Origin: Camellia lanceoleosa
Taxonomy: Eukaryota; Streptophyta; Magnoliopsida; Ericales; Theaceae
Direction of reading: 5' to 3'
Assembly (NCBI GenBank): GCA_025200525.1
Contig: CM045763.1
Coordinates: forward strand, 66,041,018-66,105,017
Length of the DNA stretch: 64,000 bases
The translations under genes were made by a program, and so were the position numbers. Shown here piece by piece: positions 23,200 through 35,245 of this stretch. Positions within the stretch are counted from its first letter, which is position 1, and each line of letters starts with the position of its first letter. The notes under the pieces were generated by a model, which had not been told where the DNA came from, did not search any database, and worked only from the letters and a program-made list of their open reading frames with translations.

Positions 23200-24000
23200 A
23201 AAAGGTCATTTTTTTGAGCTCATTTCCTTGTTTCATTAAGGGTTCAACACTGTTTGAGCCCCCCATGTTGCACTTGCTTCAATACCCTCTTGAATGCCAT
23301 TATCTTGCATGATATTTTTAGCTTGTGTGTGATCTGTTTTGGGGCATGATATAAACTGTAAATAGGCCTATTTTGAGCCCCTCTTCAACATTTAAGAAGG
23401 GATCAACACTGTTTGGGACCTCCATGTATCACTTGCCATTGCACCCCTCTTTGGTCCCTATTTTTGCATGTTTTGTTAGCTTATCTTGCTTCTGTTTTTC
23501 GGCCATTATCAGAGCTGAAAGTGGCTATATTTTGACCCCCTTGTCATGTTTCATTAAGGGTCTTTGGCTGTTTGATGAATACTTTGTGTACTTCATGTTA
23601 TAGCCTTCTTGTGGCCTTAATCTTGTATTGCATTTTGAGCATGTTTGTATACTGATTTGGGCTTGATCATCTACTGTAAAATGCCATATTTTGGGACCCT
23701 CTTCAACATTGTTGAGGTCCCTCACTTGTTTGAGATCCCCATATATCAGTTACTTCTTTGCCCCTTTGTTGGCCCATTTCTTGCATGAATTGTTTGCTAT
23801 ACTTGTATCTGTTTTTGGGGCTTGTCATCTACCAAAAAACATCATATTTTTGGTCCCTCTTCAGTGTTGTAGAAGGGTCTTTTTATTTTTGGGCTTTGAA
23901 TCTACCACTTGCTTCATCGCCTCCCTTGTGGAGCCATTTTTGTATGCTATTTTAGCCCTACTTGTGCTTGCTGTTTGGCCATTCTTTATACTGTAAAAAT
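23200..24000 (+). repeat. 159-bp tandem array inside the Tat LTR (about 5 units)
   Basis: The marker CTGAAA/CTGTAAA plus CATATTTTG plus ACCCTCTTCAACATT recurs at about 23203, 23360, 23520, 23680, 23837 and 23997, each followed by a TTGTTTGAG-like segment and CACTTGC. The units are diverged. The right-arm LTR has the same array at about 47700-48550. Confidence 0.7.
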
Positions 24001-26158
24001 TCTTTTCTTGGGGCTTCCTTGCTCCTGTATTTTCATGTCATGTCCAAATTATGCATGCTTTGTATAGCTGTAAGCCATTTCATGTACCTAGTTTTGCATT
24101 TCGGGAGTGATTCCATGCATTGGGTGTCATTTCGCCTTGTTTCGGGACTGCTTTTCCCCTCATTTTGTCACTGATTTTTTCATGTTTGCATATCATATTC
24201 CATGTCTCATTAGAGTGGCATTTCGGTGCCTGAGGGTCCGTCCTCGGTTTGCGTGCACGCGGGCACGCATTTCGAGTTGTCTTATTTTCATCTGATGGCC
24301 TCCTATGTGAGTGTGGCTGAGGCTCTCTCATGTTGGTGTAAGCCCATTATTGCATTGCGCATGCCATTTCATCCATAGCATTGTGCATGCTCGGTTGTGT
24401 ATTACTTCGTATAGCGTGTATGCCATTCCATAACATTGTGTATGTTAGGATTGTACCTTAGTTGCATTTCATGCATGTCATGCATATTGCATCGTGTTCG
24501 GGATAGGAGTTAGCTCAGCACGAAACGAAGGCAGTGCGTTCGTACTCCGAGTGACGGAACGTGTCTCAATTCCCAAGTCACCGACACTTCGGATTATCCA
24601 TGATGGAGTTAGGTTTTGTTGTAGTGTTTATATGTATTCATTCTATATCAAGTTGTGCAATTCGGCTCCTCGGCCATCATGTATCGAGATGCGTGATTGG
24701 TGGTACGAGGATCGAGACATGCATACATTTGTGAAAATACATTGCTATGCCCCTTTCCTACTCTCTGTTGCAGCATATCAAGGATCAGCAGTCTTTTGAG
24801 GCTTGGCGTGCTTTTCAAGAAATAATTGCAAAACAGAGGCTAATCGGGGCATCACCGTGGATTTCCGCGCAAAGGCACCCGGGCATACATCATTCATCAG
24901 AATCAAGGCAGTCCCTGGCTTGCACGCCAGTTTTATTATTTTCTTAGTTAATTTGTAAATTAATTAGGAATTTGTACATTATTTGGACTGTACTATTCTT
25001 TCATTCGGGACTGTATATTCTTTTGGACCCTCTGTGCGAGGGTATAATTGTAATAAGTGTGCGTGAGTGTGATGTATGTCTTCCAACCCCACGTCTTTCT
25101 TCCCTTTTATTTACCTGCTTATGATGGTTAGATTATGGCATATTTCAATTAGCACACAGTATGACAGCATGTTTGCATCATTCATCTGTTTTGCACGCAC
25201 CGGGCTCGGCGCATCATACAAACTGCATTTGTATTTCAATTCCAAATTGAATACATGTTAGTTGTAGCATTCCACATGCCATGTTTAGAATAACCGAGCC
25301 TGCTATAGTTTGCATTTTTGCATGTGTTGCATTAGGCATTTCTGTATACTTTAGGATCATGCATGATTTCTAATGAGTTTTTGTTTTGGCTTGGAGTACT
25401 CGGTGAGTTTTTATGCTTTAGCATCCTTGCATCTTGATGTGAGTGACTGCCATAATAGCATGCTTTACCATGAGGCTATGTGCTTGTGTGATATAACTGC
25501 CTTGAATGCCTGTGGGTGGAGGTTGTGTTATTTGGATTGGAACAATTCATCAAATGTTTGTTTTAAGTCCACTAGATAGTGGCAAAATCATGTTTTCTTA
25601 AGCCCACCCGAGGGTGGCAAATCCACGTCTTAGCCTACTGCAGGCAAAGACCAAAGAAACCATTTTGAAAACAAACATGAAGTGTTTTGTTCCAATTCAG
25701 CGACTTCGATCTATACTTGTATCTTTGTGTGCATCACATAGTAACCTAGGCTAATAACCGAATAAGAACGCACAATGTTTTCAAAATCGATATCATGGTT
25801 AGTAGAGGCGGTCTTTGACCGGCGAGAATGGTGCCCATGAAGTGACCTTCCCCAATCGTACCTAAGTTCCCGAGCCGAGGCAACTTTGGTGATGACGGAC
25901 GCGTGGCCTTTGGCACCGAGTCAGGGTTTCCTAAATTTCCCATTAAAAACATTTAGGTTGCGACTCTGTATCTGGCAAAGCAGTCTATGTTTGGCACTTC
26001 TTTCAAAAATTAATTTTCTCAAAATGATTTGCCGGATTTGGACTCTTTGGTTCAAGATTAAGAACCGTGACATTTGAGTCCTTGAACTGTAGTGACCCCA
26101 ATATGAACGGAACAGGACTTAACCCTCCCGGGATGCGTTCGGGGACGTCTACAGTTTC

Positions 26159-26176
26159 TGGCAACTCAGTTGGGGA
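26159..26176 (+). other. Primer binding site of the Tat element
   Basis: TGGCAACTCAGTTGGGGA follows the LTR end closely and begins with TGG, pairing with a tRNA CCA end. It resembles the TGGCGACTC...GGGGA sites of Tat/Ogre elements, usually ascribed to tRNA-Arg; the tRNA match is from memory. Confidence 0.65.
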
Positions 26177-27139
26177 GTTAGAGAACTTGACTCGAACTCG
26201 TGATATCTGGTTTTGACTACACTTGTGTGTTTCTTTGCATTGCATTTGCATTGGTGCGCCTAGGACACCGTGTTTGCCATATGCCATTCCCGAATGATTT
26301 GCCGGAGGCTTGTCTTGTCAAGGCATGACCATAAGGCTGATCGGCTCTGGGCTCTGACAGCATGGGAACACAAACCCCGGTTTTACCGGGGCACCCTTTT
26401 TGACCATTCGACCTAGTGCATATTCGGATCCATAGTGACCATTCCAAATTAGGACAGGTTGCTTACCCGTTTATAGGTTGTTTGAAATCGCTGCGTGCAT
26501 AGTGAAACCCTAGCTCCTGACAAAATAGGACAGGGAAACCCTACCCCAACATAGGGTTGTTTTGGCTCTCACTTATCTGTTATGTGCTTTAGAGTGCGTC
26601 TCTACAGGAATGCATGTATCAGTTTATGAGTTTGGGCATCGAACTGCGGGCATCGGTCGATATCGAGAATCGCTTGTCTGCGGATATCGATTGATTTTGA
26701 AACGATGATCTGAGAACGATGATCGATGATTGAGGACAGTGTGTTTTCAGCTTATCAACCGTGTGTTGTATGCCCGACTGTGTGTTGTGTATTTAATTTA
26801 AGCTGTTATGCTGCCCGTTTATCTGGTTATTTATTTCCTTTTCGCTTTATTTATCTTTTTGCTAGGGGCAGTTTTAGCACGATTGCTTCCGAACCAGTAG
26901 ATATTCCCCAAGCACTTTAGACACGAGGTCGCCGACTCAATCGATCCGAGGATCTGGTTGACGGACATCCAGTGTTCCACTCCCTATCCCCAATTATTAG
27001 AAGAAGGCCGAGGAGGCGCAGTGTGTCAGAGTAGGGATTACAGGGGCAGCGGGCTACTTTAGCAGCAAACAGTCAAGTTAAGATTCCTGTTTCTGCCATA
27101 GAGATACATTTACCGGTCAGTCAGCTGGACCAACAGAAT
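26177..27139 (+). other. Untranslated leader of the Tat element
   Basis: No supportable gene. A GC hairpin CCCCGG-TTTTA-CCGGGG lies at 26375-26391; the right-arm copy has one stem mismatch. Its place between PBS and gag is where dimerisation/packaging structures occur in LTR elements, but that role is only a guess. Confidence 0.4.
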
Positions 27140-28160
27140 ATGGCCGGGATAGAGGAAATGATGCGTCAGATGTAAGAGAGCATGAGACAGATGCAAGAGG
27201 AAGCCATCCGCCAAGCGGAATTTTCTAAGCAACAGTTACGATCATGGCCCGAAAGAAGTGATTACTAGGCCGCAACAATGAATCGGCATCTGCTTCACAT
27301 CAGGCTCCTCCTCCACCCGGGTCTCCATTACCCAAGCAGGCACCTACTGGTCAGAATACCCTCCCGAACACCCAGAATACCCTACCCAATGTCTAGAATA
27401 CTCAAGAGGACACAGGCCTTCCAACGGGGCTAGCTCCGCCCCCACTTCCGCCTCAACTGTCCAAGACTTATACACCCAACCACCCGGACTCTCCCTTTGA
27501 GTTCGAAATCGACCATACAGCTCTAAAACTAAGTAAGCTGGAGAAGCTTTTCAAGAAGTCACAAGGGGTGAAGCCATTCCAGACATCGAAGATGGGTACA
27601 CCGATGTAGCCGTAACATTACCCGACAGATTCAAGATGCCACAAATTGACTGCTTCGATGGGTCCGGAGACCCCATGGTCTATCTTCGGCTATTCTCGGA
27701 CATTCTGCGGCTAATGGGCTTGACCCGACCGCAAAAGCTTTCTCTGTTTGGCCGGACTTTGTCGGGTGTGGCCGCCATCTGGTACGCGAAGTTAGAAGAT
27801 GATGTAAAAAGAAGCTGGGATGAGATGGCTGAGGCCTTTGTTGCACAGTACTCGTACAATACACAGATCGAGATTACAACTCGTGATCTCAAAACAACGA
27901 GGCAGGAACCCAAAGAGACTTTCTCAGACTTCGTAACTCGATGGAGGGCAAAGGCATCAATGATGACCTTGAGGCCTACAGACAAAGATCAAATCAGGAT
28001 GATTGTGCGCAATCTCCAACCGAAATTGATGCAGAAGATGATCGTACTCCCTTTCCTACCTTCTCGATTTACGAGATGGGGAGTACAGATCGAGGATGCC
28101 ATAAAACAAGGTCGATCGACTGTGATAAGGAGCAACCGGAAGAACTTTCAATCGTAATAA
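27140..28160 (+). pseudogene. Tat gag, left arm (broken)
   Basis: The N-terminal part starts with ATG at 27140 and is Met/Gln-rich, but a TAA interrupts it at codon 13, where the right arm reads a Gln codon. The capsid part (27636-28157) shows the plant gypsy gag pattern: FDGSGDPMVYLRLFSD, LFGRTLSGVAAIWYAKL, SWDEMAEAFVAQY, ETFSDFVTRWRAKA. The product would form the virus-like particle. Later frame changes near 28040-28350 also break it. Confidence 0.8.
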
Positions 28161-28359
28161 CAACGCAGGCCAGTGGTATTTACGCAGAATCAGAGGTGAG
28201 CATGGTCACCACCACCCCCCCTCCCCCAAGACCCACGCCAACCACGCCTTCCTCTGGCGCATCTGGACTTAATTCCCAAAACACCAAATATCCACCGGAG
28301 GCCAAAGAACCTTCACTCCTCTATATGCCCCTGTCCAAAGCTCCGGGGTATTAATCAGA

Positions 28360-29830
28360 AGAAGCATCCGACGCCCTAGAGCCGAGGCCATCGCCAAATC
28401 CACTCCCTCCCTCTCATGACCCGAAGAAAATCTGCAGCGTATCACCAACAAAGACGGTCATGACACCGACCGTTGTTTCAGATTGCGTCATGAGATCCAG
28501 GATCTTATTGACAAGCAGGTGATCGCGCCTCCCAAAAAACCCAACGTCACGACGAATCCTCTCCCACCACATAACCAAGCCCCTCCTCCCAACAGAATCA
28601 ACTTCATCCAAACTGGGGTCGTGTCTTACGATCCTAGTATCTATATCACCCCATCCCACCTACCTAAGCCGGAGGTGATCCTTCTTATCTGCACCGACTT
28701 GTGCATGATGGACATCTCCATAACCCAATCTAAGCCAGTGGTAGTGACCACCGAAGATGGGACAGGGCAGGTTTCAGAGGAAAGCGGGGTTGCTGAGTCT
28801 AAGATTGAACAGTCTGGGAATCTTGTCGGAGGAGCCTATGATCCAAGCGGATACATCTTATCGATTAGGGTCGGCCGAGCGAGTGTGTGGTCATGCGAAG
28901 CAGAGTTATGTATGATTCAGGGAGACAGTTTTGAAAGGGGAACAGATGATCTAACAGCTGTGGGAGAGGACTTTGCCAACCTCCAGTTCTTCAGTGACCA
29001 AGAATCAGGAGATGCCGCAATCAACTGGTTTGAATACGAGGAGTCGGCAGAAGTTACCGGGTGGTTAGATGATCAGCCAGACGTTGTAGAATTTCAACCA
29101 GAACAGGGCCCGGCAGGGACAAGAGTATCAGTGGTGGCCGGAAGGGCCGAGAGTCAAAATACACCGCCGGAGAGCGCCGGTGCTAAGAATTTCGCTCAGA
29201 ATTTGGGGATTGTAAATACAGGGAATATTGACCAACCAGCTGTACTGACGCAGTTGGAACAACAAAGGTTTGAGGATTCCGAGAGAATCAGAAAAGCTAA
29301 GGCCCATGTGGGGGTCGAGAGTGCTGTGTGCGAACGGAAATCTTTGGGCATGAGGATGAAGGAGGTGTCTTTGCGAGCACGATCATCTGGGCCGACGGTG
29401 TCTGTCATTTGCCGCCGATAATGTGGGGAAGACGATGACTTATGTCTTGCCCACACGGATGAGGATTGGGGAAGTAACCAACCAGATGATACCTGGTATA
29501 TTGACGAGATCGCTTATATGACAAGAAGTGGGCGATATTTCAAGCCCCAGCACTTAGACCAACCTGAGGCGTCTGGGAAAGACAAAGAAGTTGAGAAACA
29601 GAAGGAGAAATAGATTGAAGAAGAAGCTGTGCTCAAGCAATTAAAGAAGATACAAGTAGACATCTCCATCTGGGGACTGCTTATGGCGTCACGAGTACAC
29701 AGACAGGCTGTCCTATCTGCTATGGACAAGGCCAAACTCTCTATAGATACAACACGGAAGCGGTGGTTGGGTGGTCTTTCGGAGGAGGTTCCCGGCATTA
29801 ACCTTTTCGGACAAGAACTACGCTGAGGGC
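28360..29830 (+). pseudogene. Gag-protease linker of the Tat element, left arm
   Basis: A 312-codon open frame (28483-29421) starts at the end of a degraded zinc-knuckle-like region (HEIQDLIDKQVI) and continues as an acidic linker. A second frame (about 29517-29826) carries RSGRYFKPQHL and QLKKIQVDISIWGLLMASRVHR, a segment conserved ahead of protease in Tat elements. The two are out of phase. No catalytic function is known to me for this part. Confidence 0.7.
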
Positions 29831-29864
29831 ACAAATCATAACAAACCCTCTATGTTTCCGTGGA

Positions 29865-30240
29865 ATGTAGAGACAAGTGGATACCGGTGGTACTTGTTGA
29901 TACCGGTTCCATCAATGTCTGCTTGATCAAAAGCAGTGTATGCAATCGGGTTGAAGCTCGGACTTCATACCAACTACTCGGTGATCGAGAGCATACGATA
30001 ATACTAGCAGAGAAGTGATAGGGACTGTCAAAATTCAGACTCAGGTTGGTCCGGGACAACACAACATTGAATTTCATGTCTTGGGCGTTCATGACCTTTA
30101 ATCTACTCTTAGGGGCGGTGATTTGCACCAAGTAAAGCGACCTCTTCCACTTTACATCAAATCTTTGAAGTACCCTCACCGAAGGGGTGGCTATTGTCTT
30201 GAAATTCATCCATCCATCCGCCGGAAGTGTCTCACGCCAG
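29865..30240 (+). pseudogene. Tat aspartic protease, left arm (frameshifted)
   Basis: The active-site segment WIPVVLVDTGSINVC is readable at about 29878-29922, so the DTG triad is intact here, unlike the right arm. Downstream residues that read REVIGTVKIQTQVG and the LLLGRP-like segment in the right arm are out of frame here. The enzyme would cut the polyprotein; this copy cannot make a full domain. Confidence 0.75.
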
Positions 30241-30363
30241 CTTCTAGAGATCGAGCATGGCACGGAGGATGTGTTCTTATCGAGGTTCACTTTTGAGGCC
30301 CGTGGTCTCTGAACATTATGGCGTGAATGAAGGTGTGTACGTCAATGCTCAATCCGTCACCTC

Positions 30364-30573
30364 ATGAACAAGCTACAACACATCCGGGATGGGATTAGGA
30401 AAAGCGGCGGAAAGCGTTGCGGCGTTGGCGAAGTGCCACACAACCCTCATACCTTTGGCTTGGGTTATCTGCCCACCAAAGAGGACTTCGATGAGAAGGG
30501 AAAAAAATGGCCGAAGAGCGAGCAAAGCAGTGGGAAGCCTTTTGAGTTAATCATAGGCCCATTGGTACTCTGA
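30364..30573 (+). pseudogene. G-patch-like segment before RT, left arm
   Basis: Reads MNKLQH followed by a damaged glycine-rich stretch, then NPHTFGLGYLPTKE. The right-arm version (PGMGLGKAAGKAL) shows more clearly that this is the G-patch found between protease and RT in Tat-type elements. Confidence 0.6.
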
Positions 30574-30677
30574 GCAGACGCTTTATGCAGGAGGAGGACT
30601 TTCCATTTGCGGCTTCCCAGGCCGTGGATAAGCGGAGAAGAAGCACGTGCGGGCCGAGATCTTCTTCGACCTACAAC

Positions 30678-30777
30678 NNNNNNNNNNNNNNNNNNNNNNN
30701 NNNNNNNNNNNNNNNNNNNNNNNNNNNNNNNNNNNNNNNNNNNNNNNNNNNNNNNNNNNNNNNNNNNNNNNNNNNNN
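30678..30777. other. Assembly gap of exactly 100 N
   Basis: One hundred undetermined bases, the size commonly used as a placeholder when contigs are joined without known distance. Sequence on the left ends inside a plus-strand Tat element; sequence on the right begins inside a minus-strand one. Confidence 0.99.
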
Positions 30778-30927
30778 ATAATGCAAAACGAGAATAAATC
30801 AAGTGCCCGTTTGTTACTGAAACGAGCAAGGAAACGCTACAAGAAAGGCGACTCGATCAGGCCTCTGATTCACCTCCGGAGAGATTACAACATGTTCAAA
30901 AGGATACACTTTGATTTTGATGAATAA
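30778..30927 (+). pseudogene. C-terminal fragment of an unrecognised ORF at the contig edge
   Basis: Just after the gap about 49 codons stay open on the plus strand, Arg/Lys-rich then ending HFDFDE and a stop. I recognise no family. It could be the end of another antisense ORF or chance. Confidence 0.25.
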
Positions 30928-31059
30928 TGATGAGACACATGTCGAACTTGAAGTCGAAGTTCGGAGCAATTTCACATGACGAAAGTGCACTTTTCTTGAA
31001 CTTTTCAGTCCTGAACTCCAATCTTCCTCAAAATTTGCAGAGAGTTAGGTGAGCATGTA

Positions 31060-31300
31060 GGGACACCACCGCCAGTTATCTTCCCAGGAGGCCACCGCCA
31101 CTTTTTCAAAAAGCGAATGGTCGGTTAGCCAAAAGGTGGCGGCCACACCGTCCAAATCAAGGGCAAATTGGTCTTTTCACCTTGTTTTTTTATATTCTCT
31201 TGCTCAATTACTTTGAGCTCATAAACACCACAAAATCTTCTCCTCTTCCTTCCCAAACCATTTTCCTCTTCAGACTGAGCTCCATACATGTTTTTCAACG
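31060..31300 (+). promoter_or_regulatory. Putative promoter of antisense gene 1
   Basis: GGAGGCCACCGCCAC and GGTGGCGGCCACACC flank about 31080-31155. They are followed by a TTTTTTTATATTC TATA-like sequence at about 31183-31195 and a CTCTTCC-rich leader. The GGTGGC/GGCC motifs recur upstream of gene 2 and in the Tat LTR. Confidence 0.4.
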
Positions 31301-31319
31301 CCTACGCAGTTGTTTTTTG

Positions 31320-31411
31320 AAAATATTCGATTTTAAGCACTTTGAACCGATTAAATTTTGATTAACATTCGATTTTAAGCACTTTGAACCCATTAAATTT
31401 TGATTTCGGTG
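31320..31411 (+). repeat. Direct duplication around TTCGATTTTAAGCACTTTGA
   Basis: A block of about 45-48 bp containing ATTCGATTTTAAGCACTTTG and CCATTAAATTTTGATT occurs twice in tandem in the leader of antisense gene 1. Confidence 0.75.
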
Positions 31412-31904
31412 CTTTTTTTCTCATTTTCACCACTTGAGGTAAGTTTGTCTCAATATTTGGAAGATTTTCTGGGGTTGACTTTTGTTGACTTTTTCATTTC
31501 GAGAGTAGACTTTGTTGACTTTTTCCAATTTTGGCTCATTTTTGCTCATTTTTGCTCCTTTTGCGTGATTTTCCAAATGGCGGTGTAATTTTCCTCATGG
31601 TGGAGGCCTCGGGTGCCGGATGATTTTGATGTCATGACTCGCCTCCAAGGGTTCGACCTTCATTCTCGAGGTACGCCTGCCGCACACGTTCTTCTCGGCC
31701 ATTTTTGCTACTTCAATCGACTTTAGTGATCGAGCACTGGAGATCTACTGCATGAGAGCGAGCATCACCTCTCCCACGAGGCACGAGAGGTATTTTACTT
31801 CATTTTCTGCATTTTTGCATTTGCCTTTGCCATGCTTGAACACACGCTTTAGCCTATGACATAGTACTTTGTTTGCACCTCAACATGTGGCTTAAACACT
31901 TGAA

Positions 31905-32745
31905 TTTCAACACTCGCTCATTAATTGATTGTGAACGCACGGGACACATTAGTTAAGAATTGAACACACGGCTTAAACACTAATTTGTCGAACACACAGC
32001 CCGAATTTGAAGGTGAACACACAGCACACACTGACTAAGAGCAGAACACGCAGCCCAAACTCTGATTTTCTGAACACACAGCTCGGATTGATGGTGAACA
32101 CTCAGCACACACTGATTGGGGTTTGTACACACAAACAAATTGATGGTGAACACACACCCATTAATCGATTTAGAGTAGAACACACAGAACTAACTCAAAT
32201 TTACTGAAAACACAGCCTAGGTTGATGGTGAACACGCAGCACACACTGATTTAGAGTAGAACACGCAGCCCAAATTGATGGTGAACACGCAGCACACACT
32301 GATTTAGAGTAGAACACGCAGCCCTAACTCAGATTTTCTGAATACACAGCCCAAATTAAAGGTGAACACACAGCACACACTGATTTAGAGTAGAACACAC
32401 AGCCCAAACTCTAATTTTCTGAACACATAGCTCAAATTGATGGTGAACACACAGCCCACACTGATTTAGAGTAGAACACACAGCTCAAACTCTGATTTTC
32501 TGAACACACAGCTCAAATTGATGGTGAACACACAGCCTAATCGATTTAGAGTAGAACACGCACTCTAACTCGATTTTCCAACACACACTAAATTGATAGT
32601 GAACACACAAACACAATCGATTGAGAATAGAACACGCGGCCCAAACTCTGATTTTCTGAACACACAGCCCAGATTGATGGTGAACACACCTAATAATCGA
32701 TGAATAACACGCGGCCCAAACTCGATTTTCAACACACACTCATTC
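31905..32745 (+). repeat. Minisatellite (about 80-bp units of GAACACACAG motifs) in an intron of antisense gene 1
   Basis: About ten imperfect units carry the phrases GAACACACAGCCCAAACTC, TGATTTTCTGAACACACAG, ATTGATGGTGAACACACAGC and CACTGATTTAGAGTA. Short open frames on both strands are by-products. It lies in the intron ending at 32872. Confidence 0.85.
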
Positions 32746-32845
32746 ATTTCATTTGCATACCTTATTCATTTCATTTGCACGTTTTATTCATTTCATTTGC
32801 ACAAATTTTATTCATTTCATTTGCACACAGCTCATTCATTTATAC
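32746..32845 (+). repeat. Short tandem array of TTCATTTCATTTGCA units
   Basis: Four imperfect copies of a 20-28 bp unit, TTCATTTCATTTGCA plus a variable link, next to the minisatellite and just before the 32872 acceptor. Confidence 0.8.
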
Positions 32846-35245
32846 TGACACATGTATTCATTATGAATGCAGGTTGGTTCTCGCACCGTGCGAGGATATG
32901 GTTCCACCACTGCTAAAGAGTGGTATGCTGAGCTCCCGGAGGCTGTCCGGGATTTAGTTGATTTGGCAGGATTTGGGGCCTTCTGCATTGGGTTATCACA
33001 TTGTCCTGCCAGGAGGACACTGTTGGCAGCTTTGGTGGAGAGATGGTGGGACACCACCAATTCCTTCCATTTTTCCGCCACCGGGGATTTGACTATGACC
33101 CCGTTGGATTTTGCTGTACTGACCGACCTGGACATAGGAGGTTGGCCCATTCCTTATGACGAGGATATGGGCGAATAGGAGGCCACTTGGATACATCTGC
33201 TGGGGCCCGTCCGCCTGTTGATAGAGCTTCCGGGAGAGTTCGATACACTTGGTTCTCTTCCCATTTTCGGAGGGAGGGGATGGAGCCCGGGACTTCTAAG
33301 GAGGCAGAGCAGTATGCCCGTGGTTTTCTTATGTTCCTCTTCGGGACTACTCTGTTCGCTAATAGAGGGAACACGGTTGGGCTATATCTGTTGAGCGCTC
33401 TGGTGGACCTATCACAGGTCGGACGGTACGACTGGGGTGGCGCCAGCCTGGCTACCCTTTACTGCTATATGAGCGCGACCTCCCGCGGCCAGTGAGACTT
33501 ACTTGGCGGCTATTGGAGAGCCTGGGAGGTACTTTCTGTCCTCTTGATTTATATTTCTGCTCCTCATTACTTGTACATTGCACACACAACACACCTTACA
33601 CTCAGATTTTGCCTCAAAGACTTTGTATTTACATTCTCATCGCTTTCGCTTATGGGTCTACGTATATTTCCCGAGGTTAGCCCCAGAGTTGGGGGTGCCA
33701 GGGCCCCTCATGACCCCATACTCACTGGTATTCGAGGGCCAGCACCGGCCGAGACCCCAAGAGACACCTTTTTATCTGCGGCAGTATTTTGACATCGTGC
33801 GGACGACAGAGGTATTCCAGAACTCTCGCCTTTTTATTTTCATCCTTAATCGCCCATATATTCCCGCCGATTGGTTTATGCACTTGTTATCCGCAGATTA
33901 ATGGCAGGCGCCTTTGGGTGATGGTCTCGATTTCAAGATGCCGAGGATCGGCACCTCCTTAGTACAGATCCTCGCCGAGGACCTGGTAGAGCATGGTTTC
34001 GGGGAACGCTTTTTGCGCCGTATGGGGTACACTTCAGATCCTCCGCAAAGACTCTACCAAGATATGCGATCGCCGACAGTTTCTACCCAGATGTCGTTAG
34101 TGCTATGTCATAATCGATGCTTTGCTACATCTCACGGAGGGGACTACGCCACTTATTGCCATACATATCCGATGCCTCTCCTTGACGGAGTGCGATTCAA
34201 ATCCGAGGCCCACTGGTATACCATCTTCGAGTCAAAGCTCGTACATATATCCCTTCCTCTAGCAGTGGTACATCCAGAGGTGGGCGCGATTCATTCCCCG
34301 ATTCCTCCGACTCTTCATCATCCCGTACGACATGCCACCGAGTTGACGAGTTAGCATTTGGGACTCCTTACTGTTCTCCGAGCCTCCTTCCTAACCACGT
34401 GATACGTCGAGATCCCGATTCACCACCGTATGTTTTTGCCTTTTGATTTATCAGTCGGATACTTTGACATTCATTTCTTTACTGATAGTTTTGCATTTGT
34501 ATCTGTAGCCTCTAGTTGAGGATGTGGATGAGATGCTTGGAATGCTGGCCATATTTGAGGGCATGATCCTGCAGAGGGAGGCACAGCTGGCCATTATGGG
34601 TGTGCAAGTACTGTTCATCTTTCCCGCATTTATCATATTTCCTGATGACACGCTGGTTTTGAACATTCTACTGCATTGATAGGCTGTTTGTGTAGAGCAC
34701 ATCTGACACACACCCCACTCACATACTGTACTTGTATCTGATTTTCATATTTGAACTGATGTATTGAACTCTTCACTTTCAGATGCCTCATGTGTATGCT
34801 CCGCCATGTCAGGCCACTTGGCCTCCTCAGAAGGTCGATCGTCTGGATCTTCTCGAGGTGTCGGGCCATCCGCCTTTTCGAGGAGCCGGGCCATCTAGGC
34901 CTTTTCAGTGAGCTGGGCCATCCAGTTTTTCCAAGGAGCTCGGGAGGGTCCTCTCACAGGCGCAGGGCACATGTTATAGAGGCGGAGCCCGATGAGGAGG
35001 AGGAGGAGGAGGAGGTTGCAGACCGTCAGTCAGAGACATCTGCTGAGGAGGGGGACTCCGGTCTTCGTTCCGGGAGTGGAGGCGAGGCCGAGGGGGATCC
35101 TGAGGATGACAGCTCCGACCCAGATGGTGATGGTGGTGCAGAGGTTGTCCCGCAGGAGAGGCTGAGGGGCTCTCATTCCCGCCTCCCGAGGACATTGATG
35201 TCATTGCTTCTCGCTTTTATTTTCCTTTTTGCTAGTAGTTTGTAG

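Larger units (their letters stand above)
21797..26153 (+). repeat. 5' LTR of the Tat element, left arm (4357 bp)
   Basis: Starts TGTAGACATCCC and ends GGGGACGTCTACA, so the termini are inverted repeats (TGTAGAC/GTCTACA). A PBS starts six bases after the end. The LTR contains a 133-bp-spaced duplication around CACCTGGGAGGACAC (22474 and 22607) with several GGCCGGCC palindromes (about 22505-22740), and a 159-bp tandem array (23200-24000). I cannot place its promoter with certainty; CATATAACC at about 22875 is a weak candidate. Confidence 0.85.
8319..30677 (+). repeat. Left arm of a >22-kb inverted duplication
   Basis: Matches 41086-64000 in reverse complement. Paired coordinates sum to about 71640-72320, the drift being accounted for by indels. 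Checked pairs: 30677/41086, 26153/45566, 21797/49844, 18010/54193, 11776/59982, 9235/62520, 8319/64000. Confidence 0.95.
21797..30677 (+). mobile_element. Tat/Ogre-type Ty3/gypsy element, 5' part, left arm, cut by gap
   Basis: In order: 4.36-kb LTR, PBS, about 1-kb leader, gag, gag-protease linker, protease, G-patch segment, then the N gap. The long LTR, the G-patch between protease and RT and the very long gag-protease linker are typical of the Tat lineage. RT, integrase and the 3' LTR are missing because the sequence ends at the gap. The paired minus-strand element at 30778-49844 is more complete. Confidence 0.85.
31598..35245 (+). pseudogene. Antisense gene 1: plant mobile domain (PMD) protein, decayed, multi-exon
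   Basis: Likely exons: about 31598-31670 (WRPRVPDDFDVMTRLQGF); 32873-33528, after acceptor AATGCAG, with the PMD core (ALVERWWDTTNSFHF, MTPLDFAVLTDLDIGG, then FLFGTTLFANRG, SALVDLS, GGYWRAWE) ended by GGGAG|GTACT; and about 33650-33810 (LWVYVYFPRLAPE). Downstream exons are uncertain. A frame from about 34960 to 35245 has a run of Glu and acidic/Ser residues, like PMD-protein tails. A frameshift near 33178 and an in-frame TGA near 33495 break it. PMD proteins are host proteins (MAIN family) and also retroelement or transposon passengers; their function in elements is unknown. Confidence 0.7.

Noticed and set aside
24400..24425. ACTTCGTATAGC in the Tat LTR resembles half of a loxP site
   Set aside because: Only about a dozen bases match, with no inverted second half; chance similarity in repetitive LTR sequence.
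31905..32745. Regularly spaced repeats suggesting a CRISPR-like array
   Set aside because: Units are contiguous and diverged without unique spacers, in a plant element intron; an ordinary minisatellite.
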